Below, piece after piece: positions 34,600-47,410 of a stretch of 64,000 nt of DNA. The first letter of the stretch is position 1. Each line of letters begins with the position of its first letter. The position numbers and the translations under genes are program-made. The notes beneath the pieces were generated by a model. That model ran no database searches, had not been told where the DNA came from, and saw only the letters and a program-made list of their open reading frames with translations. The DNA comes from Euglena gracilis. Its lineage: Eukaryota > Euglenida > Euglenophyceae > Euglenales. The stretch lies in NCBI GenBank assembly GCA_039621445.1, contig CP154954.1, positions 25,680,954-25,744,953 of the forward strand, read 5' to 3'.

Positions 34600-37130
34600 T
34601 GTGTGGTTGTGGGCGAAAATGCGCCCACAAACAAAATTGTTTGTGCGCGCAAATGCGCGCACCAACGTGTTGGGGAAACTGGTATAGGGATGGTTTTGTG
34701 CAATGGGAGACAACGAACAACATGTCTGTGTTAAAGCACACTGATGATTACCATCGACCTACAAGGTTTTTGAACATGATAGGCGGTTTGGTGCGAGCAT
34801 TTGCGCAAATAAACACAATTATGTTTGTGCGCACATTTGCACAGATGCGCACACAAACATTTAATCAATCGCTTCAAAATGGTGTGTTTGAGCGAGCCTT
34901 AGCGCACGCAAACAAAGTTTGTTTGTGTACACAAATGCGCAAATCAACATACATCAGTTGTGCGACACCATCTCCTCGTCCGTGACAGCTGGCAAATGCA
35001 ATTCCACATGCCAACCATTGGTTTGCACCACGAGGATTGCATGGTGATGAAATTTGTGGTGAGAGGTAGTGTGTAATGTTCACTTGAACATGGCATCTGA
35101 CTGGCCAAAATTGGCCTGCCTTACGTGTGTACATTTGAACTGCTGTTCTCTCCGGCCCGAACAGCCGGTTGTTTTGGCGTCATCCGTTTGGCAGTTAAGT
35201 GTAATGAATTGATGACGTGCAAACGACCTGTGACCGTTCGGCACCTTTTCTGCAACAGCGCTGCGTTACAAGAAGTCAAAATTTAGCACTTGAAATACCC
35301 GGGATGTGTCGGGCCGGAGTCCGTTTTCTGGTTATTATCCACCATTTTTCCCATGACAAAAGTCAAAAACACCAGTTTTTATGCATAATTTGTGGGGGGT
35401 GAGTCCCACAGCTTTGATGCAACCAACCGAATGGCAAAAGTTCAACAATTCCTTGCACCCAAAGTAACAGGTGTTTGAGGGCTATCTCTCTCCGGCTGTT
35501 GGTTGCCATGCACTGGCACCACGTCGTCCCCCCAGTCTCGCGGCCCGATTGCGGGTTATAACGTGGCCGTGCGCTGGGTGTTGTTGCACCGGGGAGGTCG
35601 ACCAGCCTGGTGGGTGCTGAAGCATCAGCAGCTGATGTGGCTGCAGCAGCTGAGCCCAAGCCGCGGGCCAGTGGCAGGGCCCTTGGGACCCTAAAATTGG
35701 TGCCGGTGGACGGGTGCCGTTACCGGGTGGCTGCGCACCCACCTTCAGGAGATCCTCTGTCTCCATATTTTAGGGGACCTGCCAATGGACCAGAAACGGC
35801 ACCCCAATACCATGTGCCGGAGGAGACGGTGTAGGCATTTGGGTTGAACCCATTCAGAAGCCACTAAAGGTAGCTGTTGGAGGGCGAAATGAGGCTGCTT
35901 TTTACTCCTCCATTGGTGGTTCATTTGCGTGTTTGCGCGCATCACGTAGTTGGTGGGTGCAAATGCACAAAACAACCAGATGTAAATTGTGCAATTTCTT
36001 TCATGTTGTTCATTTGCGCATTTGCGCCCACAAACAACGTGATGCGCGCAAATGCGCAAATGAACCACATCTGCTGCTGGCGTTTAACGGTGGTGTTTCC
36101 GTCACACCCTTCTTTGTGTTTATGTGCGCATTTGCGCCCACCAACACAAACTGTGTTGATGGGCGCAAATGCGCGCATAAACACAATTTTTGTTTGTGCG
36201 CGCATTTGCGCCCACAAGCCTGTACCATCAACAAACAGTGTGACAAACCCACAAAAATATGATTCTGGATGGCCCACTGGTACGAGCCGTCACGACCCCT
36301 TTGTCACGCCATTTATCGACGGTGTCAGTTCATGGGCGCTAAAGCCCAACCCTTGAAGGACAAAATTGTGTTTATTTGCGCAAATGCGCGCACCTACATA
36401 ATTATGTTTGTGCGAGCATTTTTGCAAATAAACACAATTTTGTCCTTCAAGGGTTGGGCTTTCTTCCGCTGGGTTCTTTGCCACAAAACTGGTTTGCGGA
36501 TCCCGGGCATAACTTGGGTGGAAGAGAGAGTCCCCTTCATTCCCTGTGGACCCTATTTCTTCCCCTCTGCGCTTCCCTTGCGAAACACCCCGCACTTACC
36601 TTCCTTGCCCTGCGTCCTTCCTCCTGGCTTGATCACACCACACCCACACACCCTGGCACCTCCTCCCCAAGCTTTAACAAACAACCAAAAAACGCCACGA
36701 CAAGGCGCCGCAAGCAACACAGTCCAGCAAACACCCAGGACGCACTCCGCTGGAAGCTCGGGCTCACCCGGGGAAGCAGCCGAAAAGAGCAACAAGGGCA
36801 GTAAAGGTCCCGTTCCTGTAACTCTTTTTTTTGCGCTTTTTTCACTCCCAGGGGGGAAGGTTCCGGGGGTTTCGACGTGCGAAATCCGTTTCCGGCCCCC
36901 TCAAAAAAAATACCATTTTTTGCCAAAATCCGGGGTCACACCGCCAGAAACAGATTTTTGCTCATTTTTAGCACTCTCTTGTCACCGTGTTTTCAAACCA
37001 CCCGGAGCTACACAGCCGAAGTCAAAAATTTTGGAAATTTGCGCAAATGCGCAAATCAACATAATTATAATCAAATCAACATAATAATAATAATAATAAC
37101 AAAACTTAAGTGCGAATTCGGCCGCCTAAG
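34600..37130. mobile_element. CTTAGGCGGCC transposon, right part, with GCGCAAATGCGC iterations
   Basis: The right end CGAATTCGGCCGCCTAAG stops at 37130. At least ten palindromes on the frame GCGC-AAAT-GCGC (or ATTT) lie between 34640 and 37055 (for example 36015, 36045, 36170, 36205, 36378, 37038). The left end of this copy was not found; bases following 37130 (CCAAA) do not match those preceding the orphan left end at 25761 (TTTTA). Left boundary approximate. Confidence 0.65.
35064..35410 (+). repeat. 270-bp dispersed repeat, copy 2
   Basis: Homologous to 25403-25672, with an extra insertion of about 60 bp near 35100-35170. Confidence 0.85.
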
Positions 37131-37411
37131 CCAAATTAGCTTAATATTGAAACAAATCGGTCCAGAATAGAACAAACAGACAAAGTAATCAAATTGGCCA
37201 AAATTGGCCAAACTGGGCAAAATGGGCAAAAAAAATTAGAGAGAGCATCGCCCAGCATTGCCCCCAGGATCATTTGACGTGATTGGCTGTTCGGGCTGCA
37301 CCTCATGATGGGACACGGGGTACTGATGGGAAGAAACTGGGGTGGGGGGGGTGGTGTTTGGGGGGAGGGGGTTCCTTTTGTTTTTGTTTCTTTTTTTTTT
37401 TTCTTTTTTTT

Positions 37412-37858
37412 GGCATTATTACTTTAAAGGCGCCTACAAATACCTGAAAACCCTTTAAAAAAAAAAGCCTGAAAAGGTTTTTGGCCAAAATGCTTAAAAA
37501 CCTTAAATCACCTCAAAAAATGCATCCTGGAAAATTTCCGAATTTCAAGCAAAAAAATAAGTCGCAAAATCTCGGTAAAAACAGGTGAATTCCAGGGGGA
37601 AAAAATGATTTCTGGCATCGCAGGAACATTTATCTATCCACACAAAACTCAATAAAATGGGTTTGATTTTCAACCTGGACCGATGTTGGTTCGATGCCCA
37701 GATGGCTCTTTGACCGCCAATGGGAAATGAACGCCTTAAAAACCTCAAACTGCCTTAAAAAAATATAAAAACTGTTTAAAAAAACCTTAAAAGCCTTAAA
37801 AAAAACCTTAAAAACATTTCAGAATTTTCGCCATAAAAAATAAACCCCTGGTCTCCCC
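37412..37858. mobile_element. CCTTAAAAA element, copy 2 (short, decayed)
   Basis: Ends GGCATTATTACTTTAAAGGCG and CGCCATAAAAAATAAACCCC with TGG match those of 25105-26392 with substitutions. CCTTAAAA units flank a 150-bp centre unrelated to that of copy 1. Confidence 0.7.
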
Positions 37859-38383
37859 TCTCTGGACAGATGTGGGGCTCAGAGAGAATAGTCCAATAGC
37901 CGTTTGCCGAAGATGTAGATTCCATTTATTGTTGGAACGACCCTGAGTTTGCTTGGGTGACAATCGTAAAAAAAAATCACTCAAAATGAAAAGCCTTTGG
38001 AAGACAAACAAGCGAAGACCAAAAGAAGAGGTGGTGGGTTGTTGACTCCGAGGGGGAAGACTGATCGAAACAAAAAAAAATTGGAGAAGCAACACCAAAA
38101 GAGGTCACCGTGGGAATCAAATCTGCTCCAATCCGGATGAGAAGGCGACATGGGGCATGGGGCATGGGGAGACACGCGCAGTGGCCACAGCGGGTACTCC
38201 ATCGCCCCAGGCAGGCGCGCCGCCGCGTGAACTTCCCCGCCTGGCAGAGGAGCCAGTGGGACATGGGAGGGGGGGGGCAGTTGCACACCCGTCCAGTCCA
38301 GAGATTTTTTTTTGAAAAAAACTTGAGGTCATCCCACCCCCCACCATCCCCGGGGGGGGGGGGGGTCTGGGGGACCCACTTTT

Positions 38384-39895
38384 GGGGGAGGTCAATTTTG
38401 GGAAGAAAAAATTTCGGCCTCTTTGCCTCTTTGCACTAAAAATAAAGGGAAACCCCCACCCACTCAGCCCAACCCCTTGGGGGGGGGGGGGTATGGCGGA
38501 CCCACCAACCCTCCCCCCATTTTCCCGCGGCCCAACCTAAAAAAAAAGATATAATTCCCTCCTCCAGCAGCATATTCAGCCGCGAATGGGTCCAAACTGG
38601 GTAGGATTGGCCCCCAGTTTCGACTCTGCCATTTCGCCGGGGTAAAATTTTCGTTCAAAAAAATAGATTTTTCGAAAATATTTCGAGAAAACGAATATCA
38701 TTCCCGGTAGTGTCTGACTGACCAAATGTACCCCTGGAGGCCCTCTATCGCCCCCCGTGTCAGCGGCCATTTTGGCCGCCGACACACCTGGTCCGTGTTC
38801 CGGGGCGCTTTTGTGGCCCAAAACGGCCATTTGGAGGTGTTTTTGGGCCATTTTCTTTGGGTCAAAAAATCGATTTTTCCAAAATATCTCGACAATGAAG
38901 CAAAATCAAAGAAAATGTCCGGAGAAAAAAAAAGAAGCCTTGGAATGCCCTATCCAACCGTGCTTTACTTTTCCCCCAACTCTTCGTGTAGCCCAAGTAA
39001 CGGCCATTTTTCGGCCAATTTTGGCCATTTCTGGGGCATCTTGGGCTGTTTTCGAGGTCAAAAAAAAACCATGTTTCCAAAATGTTTCGGAAATGAAGCA
39101 AAATCAAGCGAAACGTCCGGAGACCTAAATTGAAGCCCTTGGAACGCCCTATCTAACAGTAATCTGATTTCCCCGCAACTCCCCGCCCAGCCCGATTTAC
39201 AGCCATATTTCGGCCAATTCTGGCCATTTTGTACATGCACAGTTTTGGCCCGTTTTCAGCCATTTTGGGTCAACAAAAGTCGAAAAAATCGAAAAAAAAA
39301 AAAAAAAAAAAACTGTTTACGAACCGAAAATGAGCGTTTTTCGACCCCGGCCCCCTGTTTTTGGACCGAAAGCCACGGATTTTGGGTCACTTCTGGGTCA
39401 AAAAAGTTCCGGGCTGGGCCTGCCGGACTGTGCCAGTCCGCCAAGCCGCCGGCCGGGCCCGGGCCGGGACGTGCCGGGCTGCCAGGCTGGGCCAAACCGC
39501 CCTGGCTGCCACACGCCCCAACCACCTGCTGCAGCATGGCACCATCGCATATGTAAAGCATGCTTGTGCTTACCAACCGGGGGGGGAGGGGGGGTGGGTG
39601 CTATAGGGTGCCTGCCCCTAGCAGGCACACCCCCCCCCCCGGGGGATAGGGGTCCGGACCGGACCGGACCCAGAAAATTTTCAGTCAAAATGGCCTTTTC
39701 CGGGCCCCCGGCGCCTTCGGCGCCGGGGTCGGAGGGGGGTGCCTGCTAGGGGCAGGCACCCCCCAAAACCCTACCCCCCCCCGGGGGGTCGGATCGGGTG
39801 CTATGGGGTGCCTGCCCCTAGCACCCACCCCCCCCCCGTGGAGTAGGCACCCGACTAAGCGCAAGCCTGATGTAAAGAGCTCAGCACTACACAAA
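38384..39895. mobile_element. GCTGAGCTCTTA-family element, copy with right end
   Basis: 38384-39240 aligns closely with 43815-44810 (same order: GGGGGAGGTCAATTTTGGGA, CCCACCCACTCAGCCCAA, GAATGGGTCCAAACTGGGT, TTTCGCCGGGGTAAAATTTT, TGTACCCCTGGAGGCCCTCT, TGGCCGCCGACAC). A GC-rich GGCCGGGC block lies at 39405-39510. The right end AAAGAGCTCAGCACTACAC is at 39874-39892. A second C/G-run repeat (GGGTGCCTGCCCCTAGCA) is inserted at 39590-39850. The left end is not clear. Confidence 0.7.
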
Positions 39896-39975
39896 ACCTG
39901 GTAGCCTGGTTGAAATATACGCAGGTCAACCAAGAAGTGCAGTCATGGTCATGAAGCCCAAAAATTTCCCCATTT

Positions 39976-41455
39976 TAGGGCATTCCAGGCCATTCCAGGC
40001 CCCAGCTTCATTGATTACCCTAAAATCAGGCTATTATTGTTGCTAGGTTGTTGTTTAAGCTTGCTTCTCTGCCATATTTTCCTTCTTTTCCATTTTTTTC
40101 TTCTTTTCTCCCTTCAATTAGCTTGTTTTGGGTTGCTTAAATTTCGAATTTCATTTCTCCCATTCCAGGCCATTCCAGGCCATTCCAGGCCATTCTAGGC
40201 CATTCTAGGCCATTTTAGGCCATTTTAGGCCATTTTAGGCCATTTTAGGCCATTATAGGTCATTTTAGGCCATTTTAGGCCATTTTAGGCCATTTTAGGC
40301 CATTTCAGGCCATTTTGAGGTATAGGTGGGCTTCTGAAAGTAACAGTTTTGCGTCATTTTTGTCCCGAAAACTGTACCATAATGTGTGCAAACCTTCTCT
40401 TATTCAATAATAAGAAATGCTAATCCAAAAAAGCATGCAAAATTCATGAAAACTGGATCAAAACCATGGGAAGCTCAACAAATCTTAATTTCTACCCATA
40501 GAGGAATTCTGAACAGTAAGAGTTTACGGCAGTGAAAATTTTTCAGGAAAAAAAGTTGGACAAATACTAAAAGTTTTTATTTGCGCCCAAAAAAAAGCGC
40601 CTGGTCTTTTTTGTTTTGTGAAATCTACACCATTTTGCGGGAGTTCGCAAAAAAAAAATCATTTTTTTCTGAAAGATGAAGCTGTTGCCTGGTGAAATTC
40701 AATGTGATTTTGGTATTGGTTTAGCCATTTAGTTTCGGCATAAATGAGAGAGGATGGCAGAGATCAAAGGGCAAAGCTGAGAGCAATTCCTCTTCTCCGT
40801 GATTGTTTTCCCCTTTGGGGAAACTTATTACTAAAAAAAAAAAGCCCTCTGAACACGTTCATAAAAAGGAGAGAATCTCATTCATAAATTGTTTGTGATT
40901 GTTTTGGGTCATTTGATCATTCGGCGTGTTTTATTTGTGGTTTTGGAAAAACCCCAAAATTTTGCTGGTTCGTGATTTGAAGGAATCCCCGGCACCTGAC
41001 GAATAAGCATACACATCTTTCAATGGAGATTTTTCCAACATCTTTCATCTTTTTTTCCTCTCTTTTTACCCATGCTTCCAAATTTGCACTGTTTCATTAT
41101 TTGTGAAACAGACATGATTTCACACCAAAAAAAACTGGGAGTAAGAAGAAATACAGCTGTCCAAACCTTCAAAATTCAGTTACCAAAAGCAGGTTGGGCA
41201 CCGTGGATTTGGGGACTGATACTATTATGAGTTGGGATTAAAAAAAAGGTCTTGTGGGGCTGTGCTCCTTCACCAAATCCACTGTTTGCAGTCCACATTA
41301 ACAAAAGACACCGAAAATCATTACCTGAATAGCTTCAGTTGTTCACAAAAAAATTATTGTGCAACAGAATTTTTCCCATTTTCGGCCATTTTCGGCCATT
41401 TTAGGCCATTTTAGGCCATTTTAGGCCATTTTAGGCCATTTTAGGCCATATAGGT
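39976..41455. mobile_element. element with GGCCATTTTA arrays at both ends
   Basis: GGCCATTCCA then GGCCATTTTA tandems at 39976-40005 and 40160-40318 (about 16 units) and again at 41385-41450 (about seven), with 1.06 kb of single-copy DNA between. The first 240 bp after the left array resemble 4850-5030. Confidence 0.65.
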
Positions 41456-42224
41456 GCCTAGTCATGAGCTCCCCCACCCTCCCTCCCTCTTGCTCATGAG
41501 CTCCCTCCCCCTCCCACTTCCCACCACTCCCCCCCCCCTCAGGCCTCCCCCGTCCCCCCCCCCCCCCCCCGCCGTTTGGGCTCTCAAAAAACCTCCCCTC
41601 CCCAGTCCCGCCACACCCCCCCCCCCACCCCCCAGCCTCCAGCCCAAGCAGCCCAACGGGGTAGAGGGTCCCAGGCCTTAATTTAGGTCCCCCAATTACT
41701 TTCATTGGTTACCCACTGTTTTCAAGAAAATTAAAAATGGTGGTGGCTCAGCCCAAAAAAACTGTTAAGTCGAGAGAAAACCAAAACAATGCAAAACGGG
41801 CCAAATCGAAGGGGCGCAAGTGACCCTGGAGGATTATATGTGGCGAAAGAGGGTCACCTTGAGGGTTTATATTTTGGTTTCCATTGATTTTCTTTTGATC
41901 CCAACAATTATCAAGACATTGAAAAAAATTGGTTTTTCACCCCGAAACGACCGAAATCGCCTTGGTCGAAACAGTTCAAAACAGGCTGTTGTTGGGGTTT
42001 ATACCATCATTAAATGGTCATAACTCAGGCTAGCCACGGAGTTACAAGAAAATCTGAAAATTTGTACCACACCCCCCCCCCCCCCCGCAAACCACCGCTC
42101 ACTTAATACCCTGTATGGCTTGCTGGTTTTTCAAATATTGTAAACCCCCCTGAAAGAGCGCATGGGTGCGCAAATTTTAAGGACATGGTTTCGGACCCCA
42201 CTTATTATAATTATTAGTAGTAGT

Positions 42225-42225
<1 letters not shown>
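41456..42225. other. C-rich tract and unrecognised DNA
   Basis: 41456-41680 is a C-rich, pyrimidine-biased tract (CTCCCC, CCCACC). 41700-42060 shows nothing recognised; 42070-42086 is a C-run. Confidence 0.6.
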
Positions 42226-43075
<850 letters not shown>

Positions 43076-43386
43076 ATTATTATTATTATCAGGTGCCCAT
43101 ATTAGGGCACTGCGCACCTATTAGGGGAAAGCACAAGATACTTAATCTTCCACCACTCTTTTTCAGCTTTTCCCTTCCTGTAATGTCAAGCAATGAGTCA
43201 AGTGATTAAGTGTCAAATTTGGGCTTAAACGATGGAAGTATTTGGAGAAAGAGAGATCTGAGAATTGTGTGTGCTTGGTGACCTGAGATGTGACACTAAT
43301 TTCTCCTTTTGTGGAGCGGTGTACTTTTAGGAGGTAGTTTCAGACCACTTATTAGGGCTGTGCATAATTTGGGCACTGCGCACTTA

Positions 43387-45208
43387 TTAGAGAGGCGTCG
43401 CTGAGCTCTTATCTATTTAGAGTAAGAGCAAAGCTTACCACCAGGGAAAAAGGGGGTTAGAACCCCCTCCCCCCCTGGGTAGGTGATAAAAACCACGGAT
43501 TATCACCATGACCCTGGCCCGGTTCCCAGAATTTTTTTTAGTCGCGAGCGACTGGATCCCGAGTTTCCGAATGTTTGACCCCCAACTCCCCGCCAGGCCC
43601 GAGTTGTTCACCCTCGAATGGGTCCAAGCTGGGTGGGATTCACTAACACCCCCCACAGTTTCAACTCTGCCATTTCGCCGGGGTGAGATTTTCGGTCAAA
43701 AAAATAGATTTTTCGAAAATATCTCGAGAAAACATACATTATTTCCGGAAGTGTTGGTTTGGCCAAATGTACCCCCTGGAGGCCCTCTGTCATCCCCGGT
43801 TTGCCGTTTTGGGGGAGGTCAATTTTGGGAAGAAAAGTTTTCGGCCTCTCTGCCTCTTTGCACTAAAAATAAAGGGAAACCCCCACCCACTCAGCCCAAC
43901 CCCTGGGGGGGGGGGGGTATGGCGGACCCACCAACCCTCCCCCCATTTTCCCATGGCCCAACCTAAAAAAATTATATGTTATATTATTTATTATATATAT
44001 AACAAGAATTTTCAGAATAATATTATATATATTTATTAAGAATTAATATAGAATAAATAAATAATAGAATTATTTTATTTATTATTTATTGGGAATTAAT
44101 AAGAATTATATATACATATATATATATATAATTCCCTCCTCCAGCCACATATTCAGCCGCGAATGGGTCCAAACTGGGTAGGATTGGCCCCCAGTTTCGA
44201 CTCTGCCATTTCGCCGGGGTAAAATTTTCGTTCAAAAAAAATAGATTTTTCGAAAATATTTCGAGAAAACGAACATCATTCCTGGAAATGTCTGACTGAC
44301 CAAATGTACCCCTGGAGGCCCTCTATCGCCCCCCGTGTCGGCGGCCATTTTGGCCGCCGACACGCCGGAGTGCTTTTGTGGCCCAAAACGGCCATTTGGA
44401 GATGTTTTTGGGCCATTTTCTTTGGGTCAAAAAATCGATTTTTCCAAAATATCTCGACAATGAAGCAAAATCAAAGAAAATGTCCGGAGAAAAAAAAAAG
44501 AAGCCTTGGAATGCCCTATCCAACCGTGCTTTACTTTTCCCCCAACTCTTCGTGTAGCCCAAGTAACGGCCATTTTTCGGCAAATGTTGGCCCATTTAAG
44601 GGGTCATCTTGGGTTGTTTTTGGGGTCAAAAACCTGATTTTTTCAAAATATCTCGGAAATAAAAAAAAAAAAAATCAAAGGAAATATCCGGAAATGTCTG
44701 AAATTGAAGCCCTTGGAACGCCCTATCTAACGGTGTTTTAATTTCCCCGTAACTCCCCGCCAGGCCCGAGATATGGCTGATTTACAGCCTAAAGCATCGT
44801 GGCAGGCTTCCGACTGTGCCATTTTCGGCCATGTGGAGGTCAAAAAGTCGAAAAAAAATTGCCTGAAACCATGTTGTTTGGCCTCCCGGACCAGGAAAAA
44901 CTGTTTTTGAGCTGAAAAATGAGCGTTTTTCGACCCCGGCCCCCCATTTTTGGCCAAAAAGCCATGCATTTTGTCCGGGCCGTGCACGGGTGTGCCAGGC
45001 CGCTGGGCTGCTGGCCAGGCCAGGCTGGGCCAGGCTGGGCCAGGCCGTGCTGTGCCGTGCCGGGCCGCTGGGCCAGGCCGGGCCGTGTTGGGCCGCTGGG
45101 CCAGGCCAGCCCGCCGGGCCAGGCCGGGCTGCCGGGCCGCCGGGCCACCGACCACCACCTCAAACATCTGCTGCAGCATGGCACCATCATACACGTAAAG
45201 AGCTCAGC
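43387..45208. mobile_element. GCTGAGCTCTTA-family TIR element, 1.8-kb copy
   Basis: Left end GTCGCTGAGCTCTTATC near 43385 and right end AAAGAGCTCAGCACTACAC at 45196 are inverted. Inside, the block TCGAATGGGTCCAAGCTGGG to TGGAGGCCCTCT (about 190 bp) occurs twice, at 43613-43795 and 44155-44335, split by a C/G-run repeat and an AT-rich insert (43965-44130). Then come units of AAAATATCTCGACAATGAAG and TTGGAATGCCCTATC, and a GGCCAGGCCGGGC block (44985-45150). Confidence 0.75.
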
Positions 45209-45614
45209 ACTACACAAAACCTGGTTATATTACATGACAAATAAATGTGGTAATAACATAAATACAGAAATAACACGTGTGTGTTGTTTTCAGTGTGTGT
45301 TGTGGGTAGGAAGCAGGTGCGATCTTCCTTGATTTAAATCAGACCCCAACACCCTCAGATTGCCTTGAAACCCAGACTGATCCCCACCCCTGTGTTATTT
45401 TCTTGCTGTGAGAAGGAAGAACTCTGATAATTCACAGTTCACACGTCCACATCACCACAAAAAAATTTGATGTCCGCAAGCAAACCTCAAAATTTTTTTG
45501 GGAAATGCACATCAACTGCAAAATGGCCGCTACGATGTGCATCACAAAAAAATTTAATAAATATAAAGTCCAAACCATTCACAAAATAGCCCAATGCTGT
45601 GGCATTATAAAATA

Positions 45615-46808
45615 ACCCGCCCAAAAATAATATACACCCCCAAATAACATACACCCCAAATAAGATACCCCCCCCCTGGCCGGGGACTTCGGCTGAGCAA
45701 ATAAATTGAGTAAAGCAGAAAACGCAGAAAAGCAGAAAACACAGAATTTCTGTTCAAAAATAACACACTTTGCCGAAAATGACTGGTACCAAAAAGCAAC
45801 AGTTATGGTAACACCAACCTAAACATAGTGTCGAAAGGCAGCTTCCAACCATGCAACCCGCTGGTCGTCCAGTCGGATTAGGGGGGGGGGGGGTTGTATG
45901 GTGGGACCCGCTTTCAACTTTTCGGTCCCGCAGCATTGGGGAACCACGCGGTTTCTGGGCCACCGTCGGCGGATTTGGGGAGGGTTTCTACTTAATTTTA
46001 GGAATATGGTTAAGGTCAGGATCGAGGGACAAAGTTAAGCCAGAGGTTAGGTCCCTGTTTTGTAAGATTTTGAAACCTTATTTTGCCTTAAAAAAAATTG
46101 CGCAAATACGGCCTAAATTCGTCCGAAAGGCGGCCTGAGTTCTCCTTAACTTCCCAAAAATTGGAGCCCCGTGGCCTGCTGTCCTAACCCTAACAAAGGG
46201 TGGACATTGGATATCGGCCCATTTTGGGTTTATCGAAAACCTTGAATTTATCGGGTCCCAAAAAAATATCGTGAAATATCGGCTTTATTGGGGGGGGGGG
46301 GTGATGTACTTTTTTGTTGTATTTTGGGGCGATTCTGGGATTCTCCAAATCACAAAGTGAGGATATCGGGCAACAAAATGATCATATCGGTTTTATCGAC
46401 TTTCATCGAGATATCAGGGTGTCAATCTATCCAAATTTATCGGGGCTCCTCCCCTAAAACCAATATCAATACACATCCTTACCCTAACCCTATCCCAATC
46501 AATATCCCCAAACTTTCCCGAAGGTCGGACCCGGGTCCCGCCATACGACCCTCCCCATCCAATTGGATGACCTGTCGTATAGTTGTATAGTTGGGTCGTA
46601 TAGTTGGGAGCTGCCTGTCAAAAATATGCAAATGCAGAAACCATGTGGGTATGCCCCTTTTGGGCGGGTCTGTTTGAGTTGTCTCTTTTGGGCGGGTCTG
46701 TTGAAGGATTTGCCCAAATAATATACCCCCCAAATAATATCCCCCTCCAGACCCCGACTTCGGCTACCAAAATAATATATCCCCCGGGTGTATCATTTGG
46801 GAGGGGGT
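45615..46808. mobile_element. TA-flanked element with AAATAATATACACCCCC iterations
   Basis: ACCCGCCCAAAAATAATATA at 45615 is preceded by TA; GGGAGGGGGT at 46808 is followed by TA. Three units of AAATAA-ATACACCCCC sit at the left, then GGGGACTTCGGCTGAGC. At the right are two more direct units, CCCCGACTTCGGCTACC, and a final inverted unit (TATCCCCCGGGTGTATCATTT) that makes a hairpin. About 1 kb of unrelated DNA lies between, including an 84-bp repeat also found at 25675. Confidence 0.75.
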
Positions 46809-46844
46809 TATGTTTAAACACCAGTGATGGCCAGGGGGGGAAAT

Positions 46845-47410
46845 ATGCGTAAAACCAGATACCAAAGTTTGCACAAAAATATGCACCAAAAAAAATGCGA
46901 AATATGCTCGAAGACATATGTGGGAAACAAACAATTTTCTGGAACTGTGCCATTTTTGGCCATGTTCATGACCCCACTTGGCAAACCATTTTGGGCCCAT
47001 TTCCACTCATTATCCGCACAATCAGCCATTTACGGGCAATTTTCGACCAATTTCGAGCCATTCAAGGGTCATTAAAGGCCAACTTTGACAACCACTTGGC
47101 CATTTTTAGCCATTTTTAACCACCAAAAAAAAAGCAAAAGTGGCCAATGGTGGTCAGAGATGGCTCAAAAATGGCCCATAGTGGCCAAAAGGGCCAAAAT
47201 CGCCAAAAAAAATGGCCGAAAATGGTCCCAGCGTGCAACAAATTGAGGCTGAAACCCCAGAAACGTGTGGTCAAAATATGCAAGAATGGGCAAATATGCA
47301 AGATTATCCTGAAAAATCTCGAACTTGCACTATATATGCACAAAATATATAAAATGTGTGCTTTTTGGCCAAAATACGCACATGTAAATATCCGATTTGG
47401 GCAAAAAAAA
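46845..47410. repeat. AAATATGCA-rich repeat
   Basis: GGTCAAAATATGCAAGAATG then GGCAAATATGC at 47262-47300 matches 17305-17340 nearly base for base, and both go on with further AATATGC words. Between 46930 and 47240 are GGCCATTTT-like words. Boundaries unclear. Confidence 0.55.

Larger units (their letters stand above)
34276..38383. other. no TOP3B exon found; repeats only
   Basis: Upstream of the first visible TOP3B exon I searched for the missing start (EKPS, CGHVM and DPAELF motifs) and found none. The stretch holds GCGCAAATGCGC palindromes (34600-36430), a 270-bp repeat copy and a degraded CCTTAAAA element. Confidence 0.5.

Noticed and set aside
38110-38290. GC-rich minus-strand block as the missing TOP3B N-terminal exon (GKFTRRRACLG, RCGHC)
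   Set aside because: Only a vague resemblance to the VTSVCGHV segment; no EKPS motif, no matching phase, and the sequence around it is repeat DNA.
37981-39249. Frames shared between 38 and 44 kb (ILAADTPGPCSGALLWPKTA)
   Set aside because: Same repeat family in both places; the frames are broken differently in each copy and have no protein family.
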